Shown: positions 1 through 6,904 of the stretch, piece after piece
How the letters are laid out: each line of letters opens with the position of its first letter
How positions within the stretch are numbered: position 1 is the first letter of the stretch
IMG/VR virus record: IMGVR_UViG_3300012984_000002
Span: 1 to 43,142 of that record
Length of the DNA: 43,142 nucleotides
Direction: 5' to 3' (one strand)
Origin: a virus
The notes under the pieces: model-generated
What the model was told of the DNA's origin: nothing
Seen by the model: the letters and a program-made list of their open reading frames with translations, nothing else
The model's database searches: none
Translations under genes and position numbers: made by a program

Positions 1-123
1 AAATAGCGAGTGCGCGGAGACGGCATTCACCTACTACTAAAGTTAAGCCATCGTTGCGCAGAACAATTGGGTGTAGGATACCATAGCCGGAGGTGAAATC
101 GTCTGCTAGATTACGTAAGTGTT
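1..123. repeat. Terminal direct repeat (copy 1), identical to 43020-43142
   Basis: The first 123 bases match the last 123 exactly. The repeat lies inside one open reading frame, and joining the ends restores an uninterrupted 436-codon ParB-methyltransferase gene. This is best explained as the overlap left when a circular or circularly permuted genome is assembled. A true packaged terminal repeat is possible but less likely, because it interrupts a coding gene far from the terminase genes. Confidence 0.95.
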
Positions 124-190
124 CAGCGGAGAATTCTTTGCGTTGACGATCGGGAGGGATTATGACTGCTGAATAGTGAATAGTTTTCAT
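1..190 (-). CDS. ParB-DNA methyltransferase fusion, N-terminal part (runs off left edge)
   Basis: These are the first 63 codons of the gene that continues at the right end of the window. The start ATG is at 188-190, preceded by AGGAA about 8 nt upstream. Residues 54-61 read GECRLRAL, the core of the ParB/sulfiredoxin-like nuclease domain, and residues around 101-113 (encoded at the other end) give the ENTRRKNLT-x-EEA pattern of that domain. The joined protein is 436 aa. In phages this ParB domain fused to a methyltransferase is usually thought to guide DNA binding or nicking, but its role here is inferred. The gene follows the DUF669-like gene, with a hairpin (209-229) in the gap. Confidence 0.85.
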   Translation of the reverse strand, partial: MKTIHYSAVIIPPDRQRKEFSAEHLRNLADDFTSGYGILHPIVLRNDGLTLVVGECRLRALAI

Positions 191-208
191 TTAAGTAGTT
201 CCTGATGT

Positions 209-229
209 GCGGGGATGGTTAGTCCCCGC
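209..229 (-). other. Intergenic hairpin ahead of ParB-methyltransferase gene
   Basis: GCGGGGA (209-215) and TCCCCGC (223-229) form a perfect 7-bp stem with a 7-nt loop between the DUF669-like gene and the ParB gene. No U-run follows, so it is not a standard terminator. It may be an attenuator or an RNA-processing/stability element. A similar CGGGGA/TCCCCG stem recurs at 12680-12714. Confidence 0.5.
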
Positions 230-237
230 GAGGGAGA

Positions 238-681
238 TTAAATGCGGGCGGTGGCAACGATGTTGGAGCGGATGATAGTTGGGTCTTTCTTATCAGGCTC
301 TTGTGCTACTTTGCCACGGAGTTGGGCACCTACTAACATCATAGGAGTCCAAGGTGTACCAGCTTCGTTTTGACCTACGGCTTCACGGAGTTTACCAATC
401 TGAACATTCTTACCTTCCGCGTCGTCGAGGAGACCTGAATCTGTAAGATCACAGAAGCAAGAGATCTTAGACTTGGTTGGGTTCATACCAGTTACCGCGC
501 AAACTTCTGGGTCGATACATTCAACCTTTGCTTCGAGAACTACCATGTCGTCTTTTGGGTTTTTGAATTCCACGCCTGTGATAGTGAAAATGAAATCACC
601 ATTTGGCATTGGTGGAATACTGGTAGACATTTTGCTTTCGGTTGCTGCATTGAGAAGGACATCGGCATTAAATAAAGACAT
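238..681 (-). CDS. DUF669-like protein, probable ssDNA-binding/annealing partner
   Basis: This 147-aa protein is predicted to be beta-rich. It begins with a short helix, then a strand pair around residues 28-50 (FIFTITGVEFK, VVLEAKVE), a middle segment with a leucine-rich helix (GKNVQIGKLREAVG), and a final strand block (GAQLRGKVAQEP ... IVATARI). This layout and its position directly downstream of a Sak4-like AAA ATPase match the DUF669-type proteins that accompany phage AAA_24/Sak4 recombinases and may bind single-stranded DNA. The start is supported by AAGGAG 7 nt upstream. The family assignment rests on pattern and neighbourhood, not a strong motif, and no catalytic residues are expected. 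Confidence 0.6.
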   Translation of the reverse strand: MSLFNADVLLNAATESKMSTSIPPMPNGDFIFTITGVEFKNPKDDMVVLEAKVECIDPEVCAVTGMNPTKSKISCFCDLTDSGLLDDAEGKNVQIGKLREAVGQNEAGTPWTPMMLVGAQLRGKVAQEPDKKDPTIIRSNIVATARI

Positions 682-692
682 TATGAGTCTCC

Positions 693-1598
693 TTAGACTT
701 GGGTTGTTGGCAGGATTTTCCCACCCTTGAGTTTCCAGGCTTCAATAATTTGCTTGAAGTCGGGAATTAGTTTGTCACTGCGAGGCAAGTGACGTGATTT
801 GAGATCGGCCTTTCCAGGGACGGAGGACCAAGTATGCTTACCGTCTGAAGATACTTCAGCCAGAAGTACGTTGTCGAAATCACGGGGGAGGAGAGGCCCG
901 AGTTTCTTGCCGATGGAACTGGCATAGACTTTAGATCCACCTGTGAGTTCGTCAAGTTCTTTTTCAGCATGCGCATTCACAACGATGTGACAGTGGCAGC
1001 CATTGGTGAGTAGGCGAATGAAACCTGCACACATATTTTGTGCGACTTGCCAATCCATCTGGGAGAGAATTGGTTTGCCGCCGACGATGAAGTCGATGCA
1101 CATGCGATTGAAACCTGAGAGGGTGTCGAGACAGAGAGCACGGTCGGTTGACCAGGAGTCTACTGGCCCGAAGTTTTGTCCGGTAATATCGCAGGTGAAA
1201 TTTGCGCAGGCTTGGATGACATCAAGGTATTGCTGGAATTTTGATTTGCCCATGTCGTCTAGGTTGGCGACTGCCTTGAGGGTCGAGGCATTAATGAGCT
1301 TGGCAAACTTCAGCATGTCATCGATATCTATAACACCTGGGGCGATGTACTTCAGGTGGTAGGAGCCTTTAGGTAGATCGCCGAGGACTGCTTGAATCCC
1401 TGGTTCAGTTGCAAGGATGAATGGTTTAACGCCAGTGTTAATCAAGGTGCGGAGGGCGTGCGTTTTGCCTGTGCCAACTCCGCCAATGATCATGGTGGTA
1501 GAGCCTTTCGCCGAGTCTTGTACTTCGTTTTCTGCAGGAGTATTCACTTGTGCTGGCTTACCGTACGTGTTCTGAGGTAGTGGTTTTGTGTCAGTCAT
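693..1598 (-). CDS. AAA_24/Sak4-like RecA-fold ATPase, single-strand annealing or recombination protein
   Basis: This 301-aa P-loop ATPase has a classical Walker A at residues 39-46 (GGVGTGKT) and a Walker B-like strand RALCLDTLSGF around 153-163. A region of about 60 residues between them and a later strand (CHIVVNAHAEKE, near 203-214) fit the RecA-like AAA_24 family, which includes the phage Sak4 annealing proteins. Its likely role is ATP-dependent annealing or strand exchange during phage replication and repair. The DUF669-like gene follows after 11 nt, a pairing typical of this system. The first 30 residues are proline/asparagine rich and probably disordered. The start ATG has AGGAAA upstream. 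Confidence 0.8.
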   Translation of the reverse strand: MTDTKPLPQNTYGKPAQVNTPAENEVQDSAKGSTTMIIGGVGTGKTHALRTLINTGVKPFILATEPGIQAVLGDLPKGSYHLKYIAPGVIDIDDMLKFAKLINASTLKAVANLDDMGKSKFQQYLDVIQACANFTCDITGQNFGPVDSWSTDRALCLDTLSGFNRMCIDFIVGGKPILSQMDWQVAQNMCAGFIRLLTNGCHCHIVVNAHAEKELDELTGGSKVYASSIGKKLGPLLPRDFDNVLLAEVSSDGKHTWSSVPGKADLKSRHLPRSDKLIPDFKQIIEAWKLKGGKILPTTQV

Positions 1599-1666
1599 TT
1601 TGGTTTCCTATGTTGGAAAAGGATTATGGGTGGAAGTTTGCGTCCTTGCAAATCAATCGGCAGAAG

Positions 1667-3046
1667 CTAGTCAAAGTCACCCAACATTAATCCCGCTACG
1701 CCTTCATTGCGATCCCGATCTCGGTCAGCTTTCTCCCAATCAAAGTTGTCGAAGTCAGGGTGTTGGCGGGAAGTATTCATAGCTGGATGCGTCATCTTCT
1801 CGGAATCGTCTGGGCTCTCTGAACATACAGTATCCGCTTCCGACTCGATGAGGGAACCAGTATCCATCGCAATTGCAGGGGCGTGGTCTGGGCGTAGTTC
1901 TCCTGCGGGATTTATTGCGGACCCGATTCTTTCTTGTGGGCATATGAGATACTCAGCGAGCAATTGAGCTGGACGAATCATCCCTTCACTAATAAGGGCA
2001 GTGAAGAGTCGAAGGGTGGTAGTGTATAAGTCAGGGGCGAAGTCTAGGTAAACTTCGTCTGCCCCAGAATAAGCAAACGAACAGTTAGCAGGTTTGATTT
2101 CGAATGGAGAAAGGTCAAAGCGCTTGGAGATTTTATCCAGTTGCTTCTGCATCCAAGGCTGCATTGGGTATTCCTGGAAGAGGCTGGTAATCTGTTTGCG
2201 GTGATTGTTGAAGTCTTCGCGCAGAGTTTTTTGCAACTTTGTGTAACGATCTTCTAGCCAATCTTCCCAAATTGCGAGGTTGTTTTTGAACCCATCGTAG
2301 TTGGATTCAGCATAGTGATCTGTGAATGCAATCTCCTCGTCGATCCAGTCATGCTCTGTGCCGAAGAGCTGAGCTTGGGCTGTGAGGTAAAGGGCATAAG
2401 CATTGGCTGCGGTACGGTCTTCGGTGAGAGAGCATTCACCTAGGAAGTTGTAGGAGTAGCGCAGGGAGGAGGAGACTGGTGTCTCAGATACTATGTACCC
2501 TTTGCAGTAAAGAGCGCCTGCATGACCTTGGGCTGGTTCGAGGATCTCAATATTGTTAATGGTGGCGAGGACTGCACGATCAGATGGTAGATAGAAGTGA
2601 TCCCATTGGTCTATGAGATCCTCAAGTTCTGGGCCTACTATCGTAATGGCTGTATATTCTTCCATGTTTTGTTCGGCAGCTTCTGTTTCAATATAGATCC
2701 AACCGCCTTCTTCATAAGTATTGGCGACTAGTTCGCGCACACCCTGCCATAGCTTCCAGTTACGACCAAGGTTGGTGGTGAATGGGAGGGCGATATCACC
2801 GAGGTGGAGGCGCTCGATTAACTGTCCGCGATGTTGGATGCTTTCGCTGCTGAGTATGTAGCCTTTCGCACAGGGTTCTCCGGCTTTCTGGATGTGCATC
2901 TCGAATTGAATTCCGATACGTGCGAAAATTGCGAGGGCATACTTAAGGCCAGTGCCGAAGTGAAGCCCTGGTTTAGCACTTGCGCCGAAGAGGACGAGGT
3001 CCAAAGGGTCGATGGCGACTGGTGTTATGAATGAGATTTTAGACAT
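1667..3046 (-). CDS. Phage GHKL-type ATPase-like protein
   Basis: This 459-aa protein has the motifs of a family of phage ATP-binding proteins related to Hsp90/histidine-kinase ATPases. They appear in an unusual order. A glycine box (FGTGLKYA, residues 30-37) comes first, and the helix carrying the Glu/Asn of the N-box (RELVANTYEEGG, 104-115) comes after. Further on are ALYCKGYIV and SLTEDRTAAN, which also recur in this family. The last 80 residues are acidic, low complexity and probably disordered. Its function in phages is unknown; the fold predicts ATP-driven conformational change. It overlaps the upstream gene by 8 nt. The adjacency to the Sak4-like gene (68-nt gap) suggests, but does not prove, a DNA-metabolism role. 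Confidence 0.65.
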   Translation of the reverse strand: MSKISFITPVAIDPLDLVLFGASAKPGLHFGTGLKYALAIFARIGIQFEMHIQKAGEPCAKGYILSSESIQHRGQLIERLHLGDIALPFTTNLGRNWKLWQGVRELVANTYEEGGWIYIETEAAEQNMEEYTAITIVGPELEDLIDQWDHFYLPSDRAVLATINNIEILEPAQGHAGALYCKGYIVSETPVSSSLRYSYNFLGECSLTEDRTAANAYALYLTAQAQLFGTEHDWIDEEIAFTDHYAESNYDGFKNNLAIWEDWLEDRYTKLQKTLREDFNNHRKQITSLFQEYPMQPWMQKQLDKISKRFDLSPFEIKPANCSFAYSGADEVYLDFAPDLYTTTLRLFTALISEGMIRPAQLLAEYLICPQERIGSAINPAGELRPDHAPAIAMDTGSLIESEADTVCSESPDDSEKMTHPAMNTSRQHPDFDNFDWEKADRDRDRNEGVAGLMLGDFD

Positions 3047-3446
3047 GATAGTAGGATTCCAGTGGGGTTAGGTCAAGAAGGTTTTGGTTAGCGTCGAGGT
3101 ACCAGCGCACATCCATGTAGTCTACGTAGGTGGCTGAGTTGAAGTGCATCTGGACTTTGGGTTTAGTGTTAAGGATCTGCACCCAAGTTTCCTCCAGCCA
3201 TTTGACAATCCCTTTAGGATGGGACTGCCATAGGCGTGGAATAAGGATGGAGGCTGAGTCGATTGCATCTGGCATGATGACAACTTCTGATTCTGGTTTA
3301 ACTATTCCTCCGGCAGCACGGCGTTTAAGTTCGGTCTCAGCTTTGTCTGCCTGCTGCGTGTCGTTCCTAACCATCCATTGGAGGTAGTCCTCTGGAAGCA
3401 TGTCGAACCCTTTGCCGCGGTACTTGCCGAAAGAGATGCGGTCCAT
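3039..3446 (-). CDS. DUF3820-like small protein with FGKYRGK motif
   Basis: This 135-aa protein starts with SFGKYRGKGFDMLPEDYLQWM (about residues 5-25), the signature of DUF3820-type proteins and of the short domain appended to some exonuclease-X-like proteins. The remainder (a helix with WLEETWVQIL and a terminal Tyr-rich segment) is not recognised. No nuclease active-site residues are seen. It overlaps the downstream GHKL-like gene by 8 nt and follows the upstream stop by 1 nt, so translation is probably coupled; its own ribosome site is weak. Confidence 0.55.
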   Translation of the reverse strand: MDRISFGKYRGKGFDMLPEDYLQWMVRNDTQQADKAETELKRRAAGGIVKPESEVVIMPDAIDSASILIPRLWQSHPKGIVKWLEETWVQILNTKPKVQMHFNSATYVDYMDVRWYLDANQNLLDLTPLESYYHV

Positions 3447-3447
3447 A

Positions 3448-3645
3448 TCAGTTCACCACGTAAGGTTCAACGATGTTGTTTGGCTGCACAACTTTCTTCA
3501 CCCAGTGATTGGAAACTTTATCGACTGGTATTACATCGAGATAACCATCTTTGTGCTCGTAGATTGCCATTGCTTTCTTCGCAGTGTTTGCACGATAGAC
3601 AGCGTAGCGGTGGACAGGTAGTGGAACTGAAGATTTCTGAATCAT
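3448..3645 (-). CDS. Small hypothetical protein, first gene after an internal promoter
   Basis: This 65-aa basic protein (MIQKSSVPLPVHRYAVYRAN...) has no recognisable domain. A GGAG sequence about 8 nt upstream supports the start. It is the first gene downstream of a good sigma70-like promoter at 3686-3714 and is tightly followed by the DUF3820-like gene. The short strands and charged residues could form a small beta fold; no function is assigned. Confidence 0.6.
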   Translation of the reverse strand: MIQKSSVPLPVHRYAVYRANTAKKAMAIYEHKDGYLDVIPVDKVSNHWVKKVVQPNNIVEPYVVN

Positions 3646-3685
3646 GGTAGGGCTCCAAATTAATTGTAGTTTGATAAGGAAACTA

Positions 3686-3714
3686 ATTGTAGTTACGACT
3701 CTTCAGAGAGTCAA
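3686..3714 (-). promoter_or_regulatory. Sigma70-like internal early promoter
   Basis: Read leftward, TTGACT (3714-3709), a 17-nt spacer and TACAAT (3691-3686) give five of six matches at both elements with ideal spacing. The -35 overlaps the stop codon of the ligase gene. The spacer contains a 5-bp dyad, GACTC-TTCAGA-GAGTC (the latter half shared with the -35 region), a possible operator. TAATTGTAGTT occurs twice, at 3661-3671 and 3684-3694. Confidence 0.6.
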
Positions 3715-4652
3715 CTTAAATCCCAGCGTTCACGCCATCCGATAAATCGTCCGGACCTGGGGACATCCTTAATGCCATAGTTATGGTAACGGTATGTGAA
3801 AATTTTATTCGATAACTGATCACGTATTCTCCACCAGCGTTCACGTTCGTCGAGAGTAATTCCTTTAAAGATTCCAATGGTAAACTCTGCGTGGGTGTGG
3901 ATATCCTGCACGTCGAAAGATCCGACAGCTTCATAGGGTATTTGATTCTCAGCATGAGAAGATCGTTGAGTAAATCCGAGGGGAGATTTGGTTGTGTCAT
4001 TGTTGTTCAGCATCATTTGGTTAACACGCAGAATCTTGCATTCCGACTGAGCTTCGAGCTTCATGCGCAGGAGGAAACACTCTCGGAAGGTGGAGCGACC
4101 GTACTTGTAGAGACCCGAGGCAGAGCGGATGCAGATACCTTCGTAGCCTAGTTCAGTATAGTCGGCGAAGAGCTTGAGGACTTCTTCTGGGGTGTCGCAT
4201 TTAGTATGAGTCACTAACTCTGATGGAGCTGCAGGGTAAAATAAATCTTGCATTAACTCCAGACGCTCGGAGAACGGGGAAAGATAATTTAACCCGTGAT
4301 ATCTAAAACAATCTGGAACTATATCGAATATGTAGAAGTTGAAATCTGGCGTTCCAGCTTTTGTCATGATAGCTGATTGGGTGGTGTGGTAAAAGAGTTC
4401 TGTAGTGGGATCTCCAACTCCTAACTCTCCATCAACACCACAATAGAATCCTCTCAGAGTTTTCTGCATGTGTTCGTTGGGGAGGTGGCGGCCTGAGTTA
4501 GACTGAACGAAAGATACTCCAGTTGTCGCTCGCACTCCATCCAGCTTAGGTGATACGTACACAGGATACTTGAGCTGCGGTAACATGGAGGGACTGAGCG
4601 TGAAATTGTTAGGGCATTTCATAGGACGAAAGCCGAGTGGTAAGTTATGCAT
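3711..4652 (-). CDS. ATP-dependent DNA ligase
   Basis: This 313-aa ligase seals nicks by adenylating a lysine and then the 5'-phosphate. Nucleotidyltransferase motif I is SPKLDGVRA (34-42, with Lys36 the predicted AMP acceptor). Motif III is split over VDGEL (73-77) and YIFDI (107-111), motif IV is YEGICIRS (170-177) and motif V is LLRMK (194-198). The C-terminal 100 residues are the expected OB-fold. The length is close to small T7-type ligases (about 350 aa). It is translated from a TAGGAGA ribosome site that overlaps the stop of the preceding 27-codon gene. It probably joins Okazaki fragments together with the split DNA polymerase. Confidence 0.9.
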   Translation of the reverse strand: MHNLPLGFRPMKCPNNFTLSPSMLPQLKYPVYVSPKLDGVRATTGVSFVQSNSGRHLPNEHMQKTLRGFYCGVDGELGVGDPTTELFYHTTQSAIMTKAGTPDFNFYIFDIVPDCFRYHGLNYLSPFSERLELMQDLFYPAAPSELVTHTKCDTPEEVLKLFADYTELGYEGICIRSASGLYKYGRSTFRECFLLRMKLEAQSECKILRVNQMMLNNNDTTKSPLGFTQRSSHAENQIPYEAVGSFDVQDIHTHAEFTIGIFKGITLDERERWWRIRDQLSNKIFTYRYHNYGIKDVPRSGRFIGWRERWDLS

Positions 4653-4660
4653 ATTATCTC

Positions 4661-4744
4661 CTACTTAAAGTGCTTGTGTAGATAATAGCTGCCGGCGATG
4701 ACAGCTATTACATATAGTCCAAAGGTTATCCAGAAACCTGTCAT
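4661..4744 (-). CDS. Tiny 27-aa membrane peptide
   Basis: The reading frame encodes 27 residues beginning MTGFWITFGLYVIAVIAGSY and ending in a basic His/Lys tail. About 17 residues are hydrophobic, so it is a single transmembrane segment. The start overlaps the stop of the upstream gene in an ATGA arrangement and the stop codon forms part of the ligase ribosome site, indicating a coupled gene. It could be part of a lysis or membrane-interaction cassette with the 74-aa protein upstream; this is inference. Confidence 0.55.
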   Translation of the reverse strand: MTGFWITFGLYVIAVIAGSYYLHKHFK

Positions 4745-4965
4745 AACTGGATGCGAAAGGGTTTGCCTGATTCGAGGTGAAATACGGGCGGCGGTGGCGA
4801 TGGCTGAGGTGCGCGCAGACACTGATCAATAGGCAATGCTACTTGGACAGTTTGCACTGGCGTTTCGAGCGAGCGTTGGTATAGGCAGTAAGCTGTGTAG
4901 AGTACTGCGAATAGAATGATAGTCTGAGCGTATAGGTAATACTTTCCAGCGCGAGTTAATTTCAT
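4741..4965 (-). CDS. Small membrane protein with proline-rich exterior
   Basis: This 74-aa protein has a short basic N-terminus, one transmembrane helix (about residues 10-29, YYLYAQTIILFAVLYTAYCL) and a proline-rich tail containing PSPPPP. Basic residues before the helix favour an N-in topology with the tail in the periplasm. No lipobox is present, and one cysteine lies beyond the helix. The general shape resembles phage spanin or other lysis-accessory proteins, but no sequence match is claimed. ATGA overlaps on both sides show tight coupling with its neighbours. Confidence 0.6.
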   Translation of the reverse strand: MKLTRAGKYYLYAQTIILFAVLYTAYCLYQRSLETPVQTVQVALPIDQCLRAPQPSPPPPVFHLESGKPFRIQL

Positions 4966-5213
4966 TTCGGTTCTCCTGGGTTGGCGGTTACTTCAGCGTT
5001 AAGGACAGCGGCTTCAAGTTCCGCTAGAGGAAAGATCTCTAAGGGAGTGAAGTTCTTACGCGCAGAACGTGCGAGATCACCCCGAGTATAGACTTGTTCT
5101 GGTTGAAAGTTTTGCGCGATAAAATCCATTGCGTTTTTAAGTGCAGACTGCCGCATGATTTTGTCGATGAAGCGTTCGTTCTGCGATTGGGTTGGTGGGT
5201 ACTGAGTTGTCAT
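4962..5213 (-). CDS. Small hypothetical protein, paralogue of the next upstream gene
   Basis: This 83-aa protein has no named domain. Its middle (about residues 28-73) aligns without gaps to residues of the 79-aa product of 5217-5456: both have an I-A helix, a P-x-QV turn, a conserved Leu, and a final F-x-x-x-x-L-E-A helix. The pattern (helix, P-[ED]-QV[YF], helix, acidic helix) is common in small phage proteins and suggests a helical adaptor. The start overlaps nothing upstream (3-nt gap) and the stop overlaps the next gene by ATGA. Confidence 0.6.
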   Translation of the reverse strand: MTTQYPPTQSQNERFIDKIMRQSALKNAMDFIAQNFQPEQVYTRGDLARSARKNFTPLEIFPLAELEAAVLNAEVTANPGEPK

Positions 5214-5216
5214 AGG

Positions 5217-5456
5217 TTAGGTCTCCTTAGACCAGCCGTTTTCGCGCGCCCAAGCTTCAAGTTTAGCCTCGTCGAATAGATCTTCGAGGTTGTACTCGTC
5301 TAGTAACCAGTCCTTTAGGGCTGCAACTTCGAAGACTTGGTCTGGGCGAAGTTCATCAGCAATCTTTTCCAAGATTCCTTCGAGGTCATCTAGGATGACT
5401 GCTGCTAAGGAATCTTTTAAACGGCTTTCTAAACGGTGATGTATTTCTGCTGGCAT
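5217..5456 (-). CDS. Small acidic hypothetical protein, paralogue of the next downstream gene
   Basis: This 79-aa acidic protein includes LRPDQVFEVAALKDWL and ends with LEAWARENGW, a pattern seen in small phage proteins of unknown function. It aligns over about 45 residues with the product of 4962-5213. Together with the 172-aa gene just upstream it forms a three-gene tandem with 1-3 nt gaps. No enzymatic motif is visible; a protein-protein interaction role is possible. Confidence 0.6.
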   Translation of the reverse strand: MPAEIHHRLESRLKDSLAAVILDDLEGILEKIADELRPDQVFEVAALKDWLLDEYNLEDLFDEAKLEAWARENGWSKET

Positions 5457-5457
5457 G

Positions 5458-5976
5458 TTAATTCTCCTGAGAGATTAGAAGACGGGCTACGTCAGACTTT
5501 AAGAGTCCCACGTTATCGAGCTTCTGTACGAGAACATTTGCGAAAGCTATGTCGTACTGAGCTTTCAGTTTGGCGCCGAGTTCGTCAGCAGCTTTGCGAC
5601 ACACCTTGTCGAGAGTCTCTCCAAGAGTACGGTTTTCAATTCGAGCGATACGATCCAGGATATACTCCTCAATGGTGGTTTCTTTATAGCCACTGAAGGA
5701 AAGTTTCTCAGCAGTTATCATCTGCTCCACCTTAGCTGAGAACATGGCCGCAAGGATTCCTTCCAGGTTCTTAACGATCGTGGACTGTAGGTGTCTGTCC
5801 ACGGCTAAGTTAACCTGATCTTGAATGCGTTTCATTGCAGTGTAATTGATGTGATCTTTGATTACATTGGTAAGGCTACTGCCGTGTTCTTCTTCTCCAT
5901 CGACAAACACGTCGCTGAGATCGAGCGTGATGGTTAGGGATTTTGGGATTGCTTCTACCTTGGTTTCTTCTGACAT
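5458..5976 (-). CDS. Hypothetical alpha-helical protein
   Basis: This 172-aa protein is not recognised. It starts with a beta segment (LTITLDLSDVFVDG) followed by an acidic turn, and the rest is predicted helical with long amphipathic stretches (INYTAMKRIQDQVNLAVDRH; IEEYILDRIARIENRTLGET). Such a helix-rich design could be an oligomer-forming structural or inhibitor protein. It is separated by 1 nt from both neighbouring genes, so it is part of the same translationally coupled string. Confidence 0.6.
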   Translation of the reverse strand: MSEETKVEAIPKSLTITLDLSDVFVDGEEEHGSSLTNVIKDHINYTAMKRIQDQVNLAVDRHLQSTIVKNLEGILAAMFSAKVEQMITAEKLSFSGYKETTIEEYILDRIARIENRTLGETLDKVCRKAADELGAKLKAQYDIAFANVLVQKLDNVGLLKSDVARLLISQEN

Positions 5977-5977
5977 A

Positions 5978-6904
5978 TTAAACTTCCTCTACGGTTAGTG
6001 GGTTCCAGATTTTGATATCATAATTGGAGGGAACCCAGTTCTCAGGTTCCCGTGAAGAGCACAATAAGGTATACCTGCAAGGGCGGTTGTACGCATTGCA
6101 GGCAGACCCCATTGCTTGCGGGAAGGACATCTTTTCCCAGCATTCGATCATGCGAGTGATGGTCTCGCGGGTATCTTCGAGCCACTGATCTACCATCCAG
6201 CGTGGGCGGAAGGTGAAGGCCTCTGCGAAGTTGATGTTCGCTTGGGTGAACGCGCAGCCACGAACGCAGACTCCGGCAGGAGTGAGGCCTGATTCGTAGG
6301 CTGCCCAAGTGTAGCCTGAGAATTGCGAACGCATGTCCCAGGATTTGAGCCACTGCGGGCCGAGGTTTGAAGAGGTCTTGTCGTCCATGATCCAGACTGT
6401 TTCGTTCCGCATCGCCAGCATGTCGAGCTTGCCTGTGTAGAGGATAGGGGCGCCTGTGTCTGGATGGTTGATGCCGATGGGAAGGGCGAAGGAAAACTCT
6501 ACGCATGGGCGAGAACCTTTTTCCGTATCCATCATGAGGGGCTGGAGTGGATCAGTAGCGACGCCCCATTTGCCAAAGTAATCTTCGATTGCTAGTAAGA
6601 CATGCACAAGATTCTTTGTGTGATCTTCCATGATTGGGTTGTCGCCCCAGTGTTTGATGGCTGCGACTTGGGCACGGTGGATTACTTCAGCGCGCGGCAT
6701 GTCAGCGTTGGAGAAGAAGTAGGTGCGAGCTACTTCGAGTCCACGCGCGTAAGCGCCGCCTGCAATGAGGTCAATTGCAAGATCACCTTTCGGACGGAGG
6801 TTGCGCAGGTATCCGTAGTACCAATAGGTTGGGCACTGACGGAATGCACTGAGCATCGTGTCGTCGAGGTGATCTGGGAATGGGGGATGGACTGTTGGGT
6901 TCAT
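5978..6904 (-). CDS. Cas4/AddB-like PD-(D/E)XK nuclease with iron-sulfur cysteines
   Basis: This 308-aa protein shows the RecB/Cas4-type nuclease fold. An N-terminal LSAFRQCPTYW motif supplies Cys24. The active site is GKLD (158-161) and VWIMDDKTS (170-178), i.e. Asp161, Asp175 and Lys176, followed by QFSGY (194-198), the usual Q-x-x-x-Y helix. Cys269, Cys276 and Cys282 at the C-terminus complete the one-plus-three cysteine set that binds a 4Fe-4S cluster in Cas4 and AddB. It likely resects DNA ends for recombination with the Sak4-like protein. The ATG at 6904 was chosen over upstream starts because it has GAAGGG and an ATGA overlap with the preceding gene. Confidence 0.8.
   Translation of the reverse strand: MNPTVHPPFPDHLDDTMLSAFRQCPTYWYYGYLRNLRPKGDLAIDLIAGGAYARGLEVARTYFFSNADMPRAEVIHRAQVAAIKHWGDNPIMEDHTKNLVHVLLAIEDYFGKWGVATDPLQPLMMDTEKGSRPCVEFSFALPIGINHPDTGAPILYTGKLDMLAMRNETVWIMDDKTSSNLGPQWLKSWDMRSQFSGYTWAAYESGLTPAGVCVRGCAFTQANINFAEAFTFRPRWMVDQWLEDTRETITRMIECWEKMSFPQAMGSACNAYNRPCRYTLLCSSREPENWVPSNYDIKIWNPLTVEEV

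Noticed and set aside
4100-4107. Another TACTTGTA copy as an operator
   Set aside because: It sits alone inside the ligase coding sequence without the 23-bp partner, so it is probably chance.
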